DNA from: Rhytidiadelphus loreus | Lineage: Eukaryota; Streptophyta; Bryopsida; Hypnales; Hylocomiaceae | Direction: 5' to 3' | Assembly: GCA_947034895.1 (NCBI GenBank) | Contig: OX344764.1 | Coordinates: 38,070,935-38,134,934, forward strand | Length of the DNA stretch: 64,000 nucleotides | Shown here: in pieces, positions 12,530 through 25,310 of the stretch | Numbering within the stretch: position 1 is the stretch's first letter | Layout of the letters: each line of letters opens with the position of its first letter | Made by a program: the position numbers and the translations under genes | Notes under the pieces: model-generated | What the model was told of the DNA's origin: nothing | The model's input: only the letters and a program-made list of their open reading frames with translations | The model's database searches: none

Positions 12530-12800
12530 CGGGGCAAAATCACGTCTATTTTTCGGACGTCCACATTTTTGGGACGCGCGGACGATGTGGACGGCATCCG
12601 TCGGCCGTTCAGACGACGCGGACGGGCGGGCGGCACGGTCAGCGCGGTCGGCACGGTCGACTGGCGGACGGGTGGACGGCGCGGACGGTGTGGACGGAAG
12701 CTGCGGACAAACGGGCGAACGTGACCGCGCGGATGGCGAACAGAAGGCGCGGCCGGCGGTCGCGACCGCGTGGACGGTGGACGGAAGCCGCGGACGGGTG
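12530..12800. repeat. GGACGG/CpG-rich subterminal island, left end of F
   Basis: It is densely packed with GGACGG, GCGGACG and CGGTCGGC words starting just inside the left terminus, and includes GGACGTCC, a palindrome present near the ends of all the hAT elements here. Open frames across it on both strands are artefacts of GC-rich repeats. Confidence 0.75.
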
Positions 12801-13244
12801 GACATCCATAAAACAATAGTACATGAAGCCAAATTTGATGCATTATACTATTACATTTTTGTAGGTAATACTTGATCCAGAAAATCATGCACACAATGTA
12901 ATTTCAGTCAATAGTGCTTGACTATTGAAAAACAAAAAAACCTTGATGATATTTTGAACATCATTAAGTTCATGTGCATTACAATGATAGGTTCAAAAAA
13001 TAAATTGCCGTTACATGCTTCCATGTAACAATTCATCATGAACACTTGAATAATGAATTATACATCCCTTTCATCCCGAAGGCTGGTAATCACTATCTCC
13101 TTTCACCTCTGCTCCACAACTATGACCTCTAGTATCCCATCCCGAATCTTCATCTTCATCGTTGTCTGACTTTTCCATATCCTCTGATAAAGATTGTACA
13201 ATTGCCCCTCCTTGTACTTGCTTGGATGCAACTGACCTCGTTGG

Positions 13245-16200
13245 TCAGCCCTTCCTCTGCTCCTGTTTGGCTCTTAGTATAGACTTTCCTATGCCTTCTT
13301 TAAGGCCATGAATCGGTTTTAATTTCCTCGCTGAAATTGGTTGACATACATCAAGAGGGGTTTTACCAAGACTTTGTCTCTTTGATGGGGAAATTGCAAA
13401 AGCCTCCATTAATCTTTTATTTCGAGCTTTGTGGGACTCTTTCACCATTGGTGGTTTTACTTGCGATCCTCCTTGATTGGGTATCTTTGCTCCATTCATC
13501 TGGTGCAATGTTCCATCAGATGATTTGAATGAATCATGTTTTGTTTGGCCAGAACGTTGACCAAACATTGATGCCAATGTCTCGTCCTTCTCATCATCGC
13601 TACATGATGAATTGAATGGATCTAGATTGACACGAAGGTGCATTCCGGTCGGACTGCTCAAATGTTGTTCAACTTGTTTCCTGAATCTTGAGCCTCCGGG
13701 ACCATTCAAAGTTGTACTACCTCTTGTATGTAGTGCTGATGGACGATCACTACGTGGTTGTAATTGGAGATCTTGCACAATCTGCTTCTGGGCTTTGACA
13801 TTGTGAACTAGCATTGGGCGACCAAACTCCGTCACACGTGCATCTACATTTGATGGTACTTCCACACATTCAACACTTGTATTATCCACATTCATGTCAG
13901 ACTTCACCCCACACTCTCCCATGTCATTGACTTCGGGATTTTCTTCTACAAGTGCCATTGTCATGGGTAGACTCTCGAGAATTGGAATCACTTCATCTGT
14001 TTGGGGGATGCAATCATTGACAAACATTGCCTCATTTTCCTCCACTATTTGCGCATGAGTGTCCTCCGTATTTGCTAGAATCCTTTCGCTAGTCAACAAC
14101 TCGGTTCCATCTACAAATTTAGCTATAGAAAGGCCACCTTCATCATATTCACAATTGTCCTCATCCAATGGAAAGTTGTAAATGTCTTCCGCATTTCTAT
14201 CCCCGTCTTCATTGTTCCAATTTGGGCTTCGGAGCGGTTCATCATCCAAATTGGTGATGTCATCGTTCATAGCATCTTCGTCATCGAATAGAGGATCACC
14301 ATCTTGACCATCTTCATCACGCTCGTCCTCCGACATAGAATCTTCCGACTCTACATTCTCAGTGTACCACTTCTTCTCATCGTTTTCCTTTGATGCAGAA
14401 AGGACTTTGGAATTGGTGTACACATACACCAAATCTTGGGCTCTCTGTGGCTTCAACTTGTTTCGAAATTTGTTGTGAACAAATGAATAGCTACTCCAAT
14501 TTCGTTCACATGAAGACGAAGATACCGGTTGGGCCAAAATCCTCTTAGCAATTGAAGCAATGAGCTTCCCACACGCACCTTCAAAATCCCACCAAGCGTG
14601 CGCCGACAATTGTTGCTCGTCCAGGTTCAACATGTTGTGAAATGGAGGTTCCCTATGGCGGAAGGCTACAAATTCTTTTACGACCGAGGCGTACTCCCCT
14701 TGTTTGCAAATTTTCATTAGAACACATTTGCATGCATCCATTGCATCTTGGTCGTCGGCTAGCTCTTGATCTTCAAGAAGGTAGGGGTTCAACAAAGCTC
14801 CTGCATAATGTAGATCGGTCTCCACCAATTCCCGTCGGGCATAATACGGTTGCACTAGTGGAATGACAAGGTCTGAGGATAAACGAAAAGGCGGTTTATC
14901 TAAAGAGAGGACATGTTTATCTAATTTCCTCATTATGTGCAGCACCTTGCCCATGCATGGCCTCTTTGCATCCAAGTCACGTAGACCATTTACAACGGGA
15001 GCCGACAAGTCCTTGAAATTTTGACAACGGCGCCAAAAATGCTCGCTCAAAATTATCTTCTTCACCATCCGACATTCATTGCGGGATTTGGAGTTCCGCC
15101 CAAACTTCCTTGCGTATTCATCCCATTGCGGGTTCGTCACCATTTGTTGCAACTTCCCATTGACCTTCAACATGCGCCCAATCATGTTGTAATTAGAGGC
15201 AAACCTTGTTTCCACTGCCATCAACAAATTATATTCCGGTGAGTACTTCCGAAATATTGCAAGTGGCATGTGCCGCTTCTTGAAGAATTTCACCACGATA
15301 CGGGCATTTTTCATGACCTCTTCAATCCATTGTTCATTCCCCCAATCTTTTAGCAACAAATTGAGGACGTGCACCACACAACCTTGAAAAAAAATGTGGG
15401 GATATTTACTAGATATCAAATTCCATGCTGTAGGGTTCACTTATGCATTATCTGTACTCACTTGCACCACATTGTTGGGGCCTACTTGTTCTATGAAGCT
15501 CTCAAGTATGCCAGCCAAGTATGTTGCATTTTTTTCGTGCCCTGTCGTATCCACCGCTCCCAAGAATTGCTCACCCGCAGAAGACACGAGCATGGCATTT
15601 ATCAACGGCCGATTTGTAACCGACGTCCATCCATCAATAGACAATGTTGCTCCAAACTTCCTAATGCTGTGTTCGGTCCGCTTTCGGAGATTGACCTCAA
15701 TGTCTGCCTTTGCTTAGTCAAGCAATTTATGGCGTAAGTCGTGATAAGACGGTGGGATATAAGGCCGTTGAAACTCGGCGGTTCGCTTCACCGCTTCTTT
15801 GAATGCTGGGTTCCTCGCAACAACAAATGGTATGTTTGCAGCATAAAAGAAATTGGCCCACACCGCATTCAACTTGCGTTTATTTGCTTCTTCAAATCCA
15901 TTCACTAGACTACTTTGCTTTTGACTAATCAGAGGCCTACTGCTTGATCCCCGTGGAGTACCACGTTCACTTGATCTTTGTGTACTGACTACTGAGGTTC
16001 ACTTCAGAAGACAATGGATCCAAATCCTCTGGTGCAGTACATGAGTCGGAATGTGTAGACCGTGCCATGTTTCTTCCATTTGAATTATCGCATTCCCGCA
16101 AAGCCATAGGTGTGCCACTGCCATCCACATTGTTTAGAGACGATCTTCGTGGGATCACCCCTTGGCAACCTAAAAATAAAGCTCAAACTTGAGATGTCAT

Positions 16201-16374
16201 TTTTGCACAAAGGCTAATTCCTTTGTCACGAGACCCCGATGTGCCTTGGTATCCTAAGTGGCTAAACAACCGGCTTACTTTCTTGGCAAACACCAAGTTG
16301 CAAAACCGGCATTGCACTTTACCAACCTCCGGGAAGCCATACCAAGAAGACCAATCCTTGCTGATAGTGATCAC
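13245..16374 (-). pseudogene. hAT transposase with BED zinc finger, broken
   Basis: The N-terminal exon (16374-16183) has a BED-type finger: CRFC near the start, then HLGYQG and a downstream Cys. A second exon follows (about 16165-15967) after a minus-strand acceptor near 16167. The main frame (15905-13245) contains the DUF659-type SIDGWTSVTNRP and VSTDNA, then the hAT C-terminal dimerisation region around residues 280-345 of the last block (WWDFEGACGK, SSSCERNWS). A Ser- and acid-rich tail of about 385 residues follows. The main frame is continuous except for TAA at 15714-15716 and 15441-15443, plus a frame change near 15905-15970. No ATG opens the BED exon, so the true start is probably in an upstream exon. 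This is presumably the transposase that moved F and can act on related ends such as those of B. Confidence 0.88.
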
Positions 16375-16679
16375 CTCCGATTCCGTAAATTAGATTGAAA
16401 TTAAAAATGTAACCGTTGGATAAGATTTGTAAAATATATTAGAAACAATGTGTGAATGAAGCCTTAGAAACCAAAGCCCCCTTGTCCACTGAACTATGCA
16501 TTATCAAGCAAGGGACACAAAATAAATTGCAGCTCCTAGCCTTTAGAAATCTTAGCGTTCAGTTTCTCAAGAGTGCTTGTTAGTTTGAAATTCTAAGAAC
16601 TTATAGAATTCAGATCAGGCCCATTCCTCATGACCGTTGAGCAGCAAAAACTAAAACATTTCTAAAGCCCCAACGATTC
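16375..16679 (-). promoter_or_regulatory. Upstream region of the hAT transposase gene
   Basis: On the minus strand a TATAAG sequence lies near 16600, between the GGACGG island (16680-17030) and the BED exon. This matches the island, TATA, gene order of the three cargo genes but is less clear-cut, because the first exon is not resolved. Confidence 0.4.
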
Positions 16680-17030
16680 CGAGAACAAAAATGCGGACGG
16701 CAGCGACGGAATCGCGGACGGCGACCTGCGACAGGCGGACAGCAGCGTCGGAATCGTGGACGGCGACCTGCGACAGGTAGACGGCAACGTCGAAATTGCG
16801 GATGGCGACCTCTGACAGGCGGACGGCAGCGACGGAATCGCGGACGGCGGACGGCGGACGGCAGTGACGGAATCGCGGACGGCGAGCTGCGACAGGCGGA
16901 CGACAGCAACAGAATCGCGGACGGCGAGCTGTGACAAGCGGACGGCAGCGTCGGAATCGCGGACGGCAAGCTCCGACAGGCGGACGGTAGCGTCAAAATT
17001 GTAGGCGGGTGGCGGACCAGCGGACGGCTG
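16680..17030. repeat. GGACGG island upstream of the hAT transposase
   Basis: About eight imperfect units of roughly 30-40 bp are built on GCGGACGGCAGCGACGGAAT and GCGACAGGCGGACGGC. They give open frames on the minus strand that are repeat artefacts. The island sits just upstream of the transposase gene, in the same relative position as the islands of the other F genes. Confidence 0.75.
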
Positions 17031-17512
17031 CTGGATTTTGACTAATTCTACAAGTTTTAATTTTAGGGACTTAGTTTAGAGATGCGTGATATCTTAGGAA
17101 TTCAGAAATTAATGAGATAAAATTATGTTGAGAGATAGGCATGTCCAAAATCATACTTGACAAAAAAGTATCGCATAAAATATCAAAAACTTAGAAGAGT
17201 AAATTCATAAACATTTGAGTAACCCACATATTTTTATATTAATGAAAAGCAACTCATAGCATACTATGAATGTTGTGAATTAATAGTATTGAATCCTCTC
17301 GAGATTCAAAATAAACAACACTCCATAATGTCATATTGAAATACAAACAAGGTGTAACTACCCTATATATTATCATTGCTACCTCCCTCAGAAAGATGCG
17401 ACGAACCCTCTTTATCCTTCAGCCTTGCACTTGCGCGGCGTGTTTGAGGACCAAGACCTCCGCCACTCATGGGCCCCCTGGACGCAGGTTCCATGTCTAC
17501 TGTGGAAAAGTG
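17031..17512. other. Spacer between hAT transposase promoter and RING gene 3' end
   Basis: AT-rich and non-coding. The plus-strand open frame that starts here and runs to 17866 is antisense to the RING gene and has no recognisable domain. Confidence 0.6.
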
Positions 17513-20500
17513 TCATTTGGTATCCGGAGAGTAGTCATCCTCGTCTTCAATCTTCCGTTTATTCTTCCGTTTTGGAGTCAAATCCACGTCTTCTGCCTTC
17601 AACGCTCTCAAAGTAGCATCCACTTTATCTACCAAAAAGTTGACCACATCATCATCATTTTTCATGGAAAACCACTTCGGTTCTTCTCCCCCACTAAAAA
17701 TGCCCTCCAATGCATTATGATTTCGCCCATCCTCTTATCAAATGCCCCCGCCACCTCCACCATTGAATTTTCTGTGCTTGATTGCCCATCTAGTTCCACA
17801 AAGGCACGAACTTTTGCAGCTTCCTCCAACTTTGATAAAAATAGGGCCCTCCCTAGTAAAGTGTGATTGTAATCCCCGTATTGCTCATTAAACTCTTGTG
17901 TAGGCTCCACCTCTATCCAATTGCCATCTAGTCCTTTCTTCACTTCCTTTTTGGGAAATCGAAAGAATTTATGGTGTTGCATGCTCCAATGGCCCCCCAT
18001 ACTACGACAAAACACTTCTCGATCCTCCTCGTTGGCAATACCTCTAGCTCGCAACTCCACCTCTTGATCATGGGTCATCCACACCAAGGAATCTATCGGC
18101 ACCTCCGATGATTCGTATAGCCCATGTGTAGAATTTACCGAATCCCATTTTAGACTTTTTCCCCAATGCGCATAATTTTGAAATTTGAATGGCGCTTGGT
18201 CTAACGGAAGGGTCCATCGATTGTATTCATGGCCAGAGGGCATAGCTTCCAAGATCCCGAGCATTTCGTAGAACCTAGGAGGCAAGGGAGAACAACACTC
18301 GGGGCACACCGAACGAACAAGGGATGCTCTGACTATGCATGTGATGTGGAAAGTGTGGGGACATTGGCCCATGGTGAGGGCTCCTTTGGGCCCAAAATGA
18401 ACTCGACAAAGGCTACAATGACCCTCCAATATTAAGGCCAAAGGATCACAAGCATGCACCATTGTCTTGTCATTCTTCTTGATGTGTGCCGAAAGCGTGG
18501 GATAAGGGACCCAACCTTCTTCTAGTTCCAAGGCCCAATTAATGGAGGCCACCTCTTCCTTCTTCGTGTGGTTCAAACGCTCGAACATTGCATCCATGTC
18601 TCCCCAATATGTGATTTCGGTGGACCCCGTTGGATGTAAATCAAACATCTTCTTCAAACGCCAAAGAGAGGACTCCACACTATCGCATTCTTCATCCGAC
18701 TTCATTGCCAATTTGAGTAGCCCTTTCATTACTCGTGATACTACAGACGGTTTGTCTTCAAGTTTTTGCACCCATGCCAACCATCGAGAGTCCAAAGTGC
18801 TCTTCGGCATACATTCATCCAATTGCACTATCCGTTGCAGTCGTTTCAACTCGGCCTCCAAACGCGTGTTTTCTTCGGTGACCTCGTTCAATTTTTGCTT
18901 CAATTCTTCGACCTCATTGCTTTCTGTTTGCATGGAAGCATCGTGGAATGTGGAGTTAGTATTACCGATGGGGGTCAAATATAACAAATCCGGATTGTTG
19001 TTTTCCTCAATGCCATCTAGTATGTCCTCCACTTTCTCCTTTCCCTTCTCGACATCCACTTCACTTTCTCGGATTTTCTTCTTCAACGCTACAATTTCGT
19101 ACTCCAAGTCTTCAATAAACTTCCTTTGGAAAAGCAATGTATTATGTCGACGCTCTGATTGAGCCTCCAATGTCTCTAGCTTCTCTTTCAATTTCGAAGC
19201 ATCCGCCGCCAACTTGAGATTCTCAACATCTATACCCTTATACTTCTTGATCTCCTCTTGGTATTCACTCAAAACCTTCAAGTCTGTAATACACTCGTCG
19301 AGAAATGGTGTCATAGATTGGCTGAACTTTATGAAGTCCAAGGCACCACTCAACAATTCAAGCACTAATTTGGAAAAATCCGTTGCAACTTCTTGCAACC
19401 TTGGAGCAACTTCAGCTACAAATTGAGCCGTAACTGCCAATTTTGATGCGGTCAAAACAAAATCAGCCCATTGACTTTCGGAAGGCTCATGTTGGGTTTC
19501 CGCGCCTCCGTTACTCATGCCATCCTCATTGGTGGGCTCCATGTTCTTTAAACGTTCTTCGTGTGAGTGTGTGACCGCCACAAATGTGAACCTTTACACA
19601 AAGATTCTAATAATGCAACCGAGGGCATCTGACGAACAATTTGCCATTTTGATGTCCTCAAAGATGACAAATGTGGATACTTGGAATCGATAAATCCGCC
19701 AAGAATGGTCTCATTTGGCAGCATGCCATCTAATTGTTCTCCATGATGAGGTGAAGGATGCACCTCAACTCCTAGATTCAATGTCGGGCTCGGTGTCTTC
19801 GGCAAACTTTGCTTCGAAGTACTTGCCAAATGATTTAAAGCATTGCTCTCTATAAGATTCTAAATGGCAATATTAGTGTTAGCAACTTCTCCCTCAATGA
19901 CATCATCATGACGTTCATGTGGTGCGGATGGGGCCACGTGCTCCACCATTGTTGTTGTTCCATTTGGTGTGCATATCAAATCCGTTGGAGGAGATAAAAA
20001 TACGTCGCCTTCCACATGCTCGCCTTTGAAATCTATCATTGCCGTACGGTTTTGTGTTGAAGCCAATTGCATTGCCGAACTTGTGACCTCCACGTCCTTG
20101 GCCATAGTCATTGTCATTGGTTTGACCTCTCTTTTGGATTTAAATGCCTCACTTGGCCTTGCCTGTGGATTGTACAAATCGGGAATATCTTTCCGATTAC
20201 ATTCAAGTAGACGTGGAGCATTCGCTGTCGTTGGAAACGTGCTCCAATCCACCTTGCGTGCCAATATCAATTCTGCATACACCATAGAAGCCAAGCTGTA
20301 GTTTATATACCCCTTGGACATTGCTTTATCCCCGAAGAGGGCCCGCCAAACTTCATGTGCTCGATGAATGAAATGTGCATTGTTGCAATTCCCTGGTTTG
20401 CAACAAAAGCCATGAGTATGGATGATGTGGGCCTTCCTAGGCTACAACTTGTCGATGTGGTACATCTTCACATACTTCTTGCACGTTTTGGAGGACCAAT

Positions 20501-20660
20501 ATTCTGCTTCCTCTGCTTCCCAACCCCCCTCTGCTTTGATGTTGGGATCATCGAAAATCTCATAGTGGAGCTTATGGGCGGTCCCCTTTGGTTTAGGCCT
20601 CCTACTATTGTCACCTCCGCCGGTCAACCCACCACTACCTTCAACGCCTTGACCACTCAT
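17513..20660 (-). pseudogene. RING-H2 coiled-coil protein with novel N-terminal Cys/His domain (cargo of F), broken
   Basis: The likely start is ATG at 20660. The N-terminal part (20660-19548, one frame) has a Gly-rich leader, then TCKKYVKMYHIDKL, a Cys cluster HGFCCKPGNCNN and NYSLASMVYAEL. This domain is shared with the gene at 35051-36181. The C-terminal part (19581-17662) has heptad-rich helices around residues 105-175 and 222-252 and a RING-H2 finger around residues 389-430: CSLC, then CPHTFHITC, then CPEC, with all eight ligands present. That suggests an E3 ubiquitin ligase role. Damage is TAG at 20442-20444 and 19860-19862, a frame change near 19580, and another near 17690, after which 55 residues ending in a basic KRKNKRK tail continue in a new frame. 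Substrate and role are unknown. Confidence 0.8.
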
Positions 20661-20884
20661 GGTTGTCAACTTGAACTTGTCCCCAATTTAATTTAAATAG
20701 TCACCAAAAGTACGTATCTTCAATCCACCCAAGTTTCAATGAATGTTTGTATGTGAACCAATAATGAAAGATGAATGACCCCACCTCTCCACCATGTAGG
20801 AGCAACTGGCACAATGAAGCAACAGTAGCACATCCAACACGGTTGTGAATCTTAGGAAGGAGAGGGAAGTGAGAAAAAACAAGA

Positions 20885-21195
20885 AGGTCGTCCGCCCTTA
20901 TAGCCGTCCGAAACCAAACCTAAAATCGTCTGCCACCGAGCCTCCTCCGAACGTCGTGAAGTGGACCCAAATGTCCGCTCAATCGGACAGCCCATCCGTC
21001 TCCAAATCCGACGCTGCCGTCCGCCTGCTGCCCCCCATCCGCGATTCCAACGCTGCCGTCCGCATTTCCGACGGGCCGTCTGCCCGTCAAAGCCGCCGTC
21101 CGCTTGCTCCGACGGATCCGTCCGCCTCTTCGACGCTGCCGTCTGCATTTCTGACGGGTCCGTCCGCCCTTCCCTCCTCGAGGTCCGCCCAAGCA
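20885..21195. promoter_or_regulatory. CCGTCC island with TATA box, promoter of the RING gene
   Basis: This CpG-rich block holds many CCGTCC, GTCCGC and CGACGCTGCCGTC words. On the minus strand CTATAAGG (20896-20903) lies at its gene-proximal edge, about 240 bp upstream of the ATG at 20660. The kinase gene has almost the same TATA-to-ATG spacing once the LTR inserted in its leader is removed. Confidence 0.6.
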
Positions 21196-22588
21196 CACTT
21201 TGGGGAGTTTGGGCCTTGTTTTCACCCTCTTGAGTCCTCTAGTCCTCTCTTGATTTTCAGAAGCATAGGATTCTTTCATTTGGGAATGTAGAGATGTTGT
21301 ACTAGTACTGGGTGCTCATTGATGAAGGAATGTTTCAATGTTCGAAGCATTGACTTGGTTTTCATAAATGTCAAGGCAATCCACCGACTCAAAAGTAGTA
21401 TTTTGAGTAATTCAATGCCTCTAAACCCTTGTTAGGGTTTAGGATATAGGGTTTAGGCCTTTCGTTGTCAAAATGGGGGTGACAATCACAATCCTTTGTC
21501 TTTGATTTTGGATAAACAAATATGCCCTCCAAAATTCCAAATAGAACTAATAACAAAATGGAAAGGAGTTATTGAATTGCAAACAATTCCGAAGGTCCAA
21601 TTCATGTAATATTCAAAGTTGATTCATTTTCCAATGGATCAAATCTTTTAGGGGTTTGAGTGCCCAAGCCATTCAAAGTGTGTTGTACGTATGAAAAAAA
21701 AACATAGCCTTTTAGTATCCACAATGAAAGAAACATTTGTCCTTGCATTCCCTAACCATGTAGATGTTTAGACTTTAAAATTTTGCTTGAATGCCTAGTA
21801 GTGTGCACATGAACTTGGAGAGTGAAATGACCATGGACTTGTGAGGTTATAAGAAGACAAGTGTATGCACTATTTTCATAGCACGTTGTCCCACCCTAGT
21901 AATTGAGCAAGTTATAATTTCATACTAGAATTAATTTAACTTGATATTTTTGGCGCTAATATTTTGGCGCTAATATTTTGGCGCTAATATTTTGGCACCT
22001 TATGATTCTTTAAAGAATGGAAATCAATACATTTGAAATCAATAAATTCATTCAACTCAAAGGGGGGGGGAGACTTCTAGAAATCTACTTCCACACATTT
22101 TCATGCTAGAGTATCGAAACCTTTGTGAGCCCCTAATATCCCCTAAACCCAAAATACCATTTAAAAGATTTTTTGTCTTTGGTTTTGAAATGACCATTTT
22201 ATGAGGTGTTGACATACAAGAAAAAAACCTAGTAGCTTCATTTGAACAATGAGAAGCTTTAAGTTTTTTCTCGAAGTTCGAATAAGTAGAATTAAATTAC
22301 CATGTGTTAAATTCTTTATTTCATTTAAAAGTTTATTTCATAGGAAACTCAATTCCATCCCTAGAAAATAAGAGAAAATTATAAACTCAATGCATACATG
22401 TAAAAACAACATACAAAAATATGTGAATCTTTTAGATAATTCCTAAATTCACACATCCATTTTTTTATTTATTTATTAACTTTTAGATCAAATGAAATCC
22501 CAACGCCATTGGCACAAAGGAACCACATTAAAAATGAAATTGAACCGGAGGGCCTGCCAACTGGTGACATCAAGGATTCAAAGACCCC
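21196..22588. other. Intergenic spacer between divergent cargo genes of F
   Basis: AT-rich, with no convincing gene. It holds degenerate TTTAGGG units near 21425-21455 and a 14-bp tandem repeat at 21953-21999. It continues at 26573 after the LTR C insertion. Confidence 0.6.
21953..21999 (+). repeat. 14-bp tandem repeat TTTTGGCGCTAATA
   Basis: Three full copies and one partial copy, head to tail. The TTTGGCGC core resembles an E2F-type site, but nothing more supports a regulatory role. Confidence 0.8.
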
Positions 22589-22954
22589 TGTGGGCGCTTA
22601 ATTACACACCCTTGGTAATTAATCGGACACAACCAGGTTCTAGGGGTTAACTGAATTTTAACCTAATGGGTGACTAAGCGTCGGTCCATTGTGCCTTCCA
22701 AGCAATGGATCTTCTTTACTAAGTTCCTAGTTTCCGCAGGTGACAATGGAGTTGCCCCCAATTGGCGAGGGAATAGTTCGGGCTCACCGTCCCCTAACGG
22801 CAGCCTATGCGAACTACCACCGAATCTATCCTAATCTATGGGAATCTGAGGCTAATTGACCTTTCCTAAGACTGAGGAGGGATTACCTAAGTCCCTTCCA
22901 TGGTTTTCTGAGTTGATTGGGTCTTTTCCTAATCTAAGTTATCTTTTTCCCTAA

Positions 22955-23315
22955 TTTAATTTTCTAATTTAATTTATCTTTTCTCTAATTTAATCTTCTA
23001 ATTTAATTGATCTAATTTATCTTTTATCTAATTTATCTCCTAATTTAATTTCTTAATTTAATTTATCTTTGTTCCTAATTTAATCTTCTAGTTTAATTTA
23101 TCTTTATCTCCTAATTTAATTTCTTAATTTAATTTATCTTTTTTCCTAATTTAATCTTCTAATTTAATTTATCTTTTATCTAATTTATCTCCTAATTTAA
23201 TTCCTTAATTTAATTTATCCTTTTTCCTAATTTAATCTTCTAATTTAATTGATCTTTTATCTAATTTATCTCCTAATTTAATCTTCTAATTTAATTTATC
23301 TTTTATCTAAATTTT
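22955..23315 (-). repeat. AATTTAATT-rich tandem tract in LTR C
   Basis: Repeated TCTAATTTAATTTATCTTTT-type units of variable period, at the position of the 73-bp repeat in LTR A. Confidence 0.8.
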
Positions 23316-24259
23316 TTATTACCTAAGGCAAGGTCCATTTTGCTAAATTAACCCAAGCTCCTAATTGGATTGTTTTGTCTTAATCTAGTGTTCGCTTCTT
23401 GGTTGAGTGCTAACCTTAACGGTTACTAATTCCTAGTCCTATCCTACCCTAGTCTAATTTGGTTGCTCTTATGGTCAACTTCTATGTACGAGATGGGTTT
23501 GGATACTTCTAGTCCTATCGATAAACTTCTATGTCTAAACTTAAGTCCCACCCCTAATCCCTATTTGCTAATCAAAATTATTCACTACCTAACAGAGTCT
23601 AGCGTAAATTAGAAGGGAAAAAAACACCGGGGATCTGTTTAATGACTCACCTGATCGTCGTTAGCATGCGCGGCATTTTCCTCCATACCTCCAGCCGCGT
23701 ACTCGTATTCCATAGTGGACAAGTATTTTGAAGTGGTCAAATGCCTACGGCTTAGTGGTGGAAATTGTTACACTCTAGTACCCTACGGCACTCTCTCCCC
23801 TCCTTATCTCCCCCTTTTCTTTTGCCTTGGTACTATTCCCACCAACCCCTTAATGGGGGTCTTACGCTATGACGCTAACTCCTTGCAAATTCAACCCCCC
23901 CTCTTACGTTGTCATCTTTGCGTCATTCTAATCTCCCTTCTAATGGCCGTGGAAAGCTTTGGGGATTCCCGTGCACTCTAATCGAAGTAACTATGGATCG
24001 TCTCTCTCCTTCTCACTCCTATTTCAACCTCTCTTCCTAATCTCCTACCATTCTTGTTTTGTCGTTTTGGTGGTGATGAGAGAGTGAGAGGTGCGTGTTT
24101 TGCAGGTGTGGTCGTGGAGATGTCACCTCTATTCCTTCCTCCCCCTTTTCCTCGTTGACCTTACGGGCCTTAGCTTCCTCCTAAGTCTCTCCTAATCCCA
24201 ACTTTTAGTCATTCCCCCCCCCTAATTGCGGTTATGGGCTGGGTTTTGTTTTGGGCTAC

Positions 24260-24480
24260 CCCCTTTCCCAAGCCCTGGACTCCCTGGACTCTCTGGACTC
24301 CCCCCTCCCACAACGACCTCCCCTCCCACAGCGATCCCCCCCCCACAGTCCCGACACCCCAGACCCGGACTCCCTAATACCCGACTCCCCAGTACCCCGA
24401 CTCCCCAGTACCCGCAGCCCCAGTCCCGACTCCCCAATACCGGCGCCCCAGTCCCGACTCCCCAGTGCCCGGCGACCCTG
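24260..24480 (-). repeat. GC-rich minisatellite in LTR C
   Basis: GACTCCCCAGTACCC-type units of about 14-20 bp. Open frames on both strands are artefacts. It is the counterpart of the different GC-rich minisatellites in LTRs A and D. Confidence 0.7.
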
Positions 24481-25302
24481 GCTGGCTGGTATTTGAGGGT
24501 GCTGGCTGGTGTTTTAAGGGCTTGGCTAACTTTGTTTCTTGGGGGTGGTCTTCCCTAGGACTAGACTTTCTTTTCTAAAAGGAACGGGGTTTTTGTTGTC
24601 AAAGCAAAGGAAAAAGACTTCACTACTTCTAACTGGGCCCGGGGGCCTGTCAACCACTAAAAAAAAGGAAAATAAACACACTTGTCTTGGGGGCTAAACT
24701 TTGGGCTTTCCCAAGGTCTTGGGAACTAAACTTTGGAACTAAAGTACGTAGGAGGTCAAAGCTTCGCCGTAAGGTTGGTTTTGACACCAACTCTAAGACT
24801 TGCAATGTCCCTAAGTTCAAAGCTCCGTCGTCTGGGCCTATTTTTGACACACACTCTAAGACTGGGGTAAGTTGTAAGTTCAAAGCTTCGCCGTCTCACG
24901 GGCGGTGGGGTCCACACACAAACAACATGGAAGGGGTGACTATGGTCAGGGTGTACACACGAGGCAACCGTACCCACAAGGTAAGCATAAACCAGACAAT
25001 ACTTTATACACTAAAGGCCCCCCAAAGCGGCATCGCCAAGGTACGGTGGGGGGTAACTTTAGGATTAGTACAAGATGCACAAAAAGCAAGTGAAACCCTC
25101 TTGACTCGCAACAAGTACAAGGTAAGATGGAAAGACCTCAAAGGACCTTCAAAGAGCTTGAGATAGAACAACAAAGGGAGCCAAAAGTGCTCCGAAAACA
25201 CCGTAGAGGTTTCTTGGCTTGAAACGCCAAAAATTCCAAGATAACTTGGACCCACGGACCCAAAACAAGTATTGGGGGTGTTTTGGGAGAGAGAAGGGCC
25301 CC

Positions 25303-25310
25303 CTTTTATA
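25303..25310 (-). promoter_or_regulatory. TATA box of LTR C
   Basis: TATAAAAG on the minus strand, about 1.26 kb from the LTR start at 26572. Its surroundings match those of LTRs A and D. Confidence 0.7.

Noticed and set aside
16628..16996. Pro/Arg/Ser-rich frames in GGACGG islands (also 12260-12894, 20845-21291, 36338-36828)
   Set aside because: Open on several frames at once because of CpG-rich repeats; no domain and no consistent start.
17336..19162. Plus-strand open frames at 17336-17866 and 18542-19162
   Set aside because: Antisense to the RING coiled-coil gene, whose minus-strand frame has clear domains.
21953..21999. E2F-like regulatory cluster (TTTGGCGC)
   Set aside because: Simple 14-bp tandem repeat, not near a gene start.
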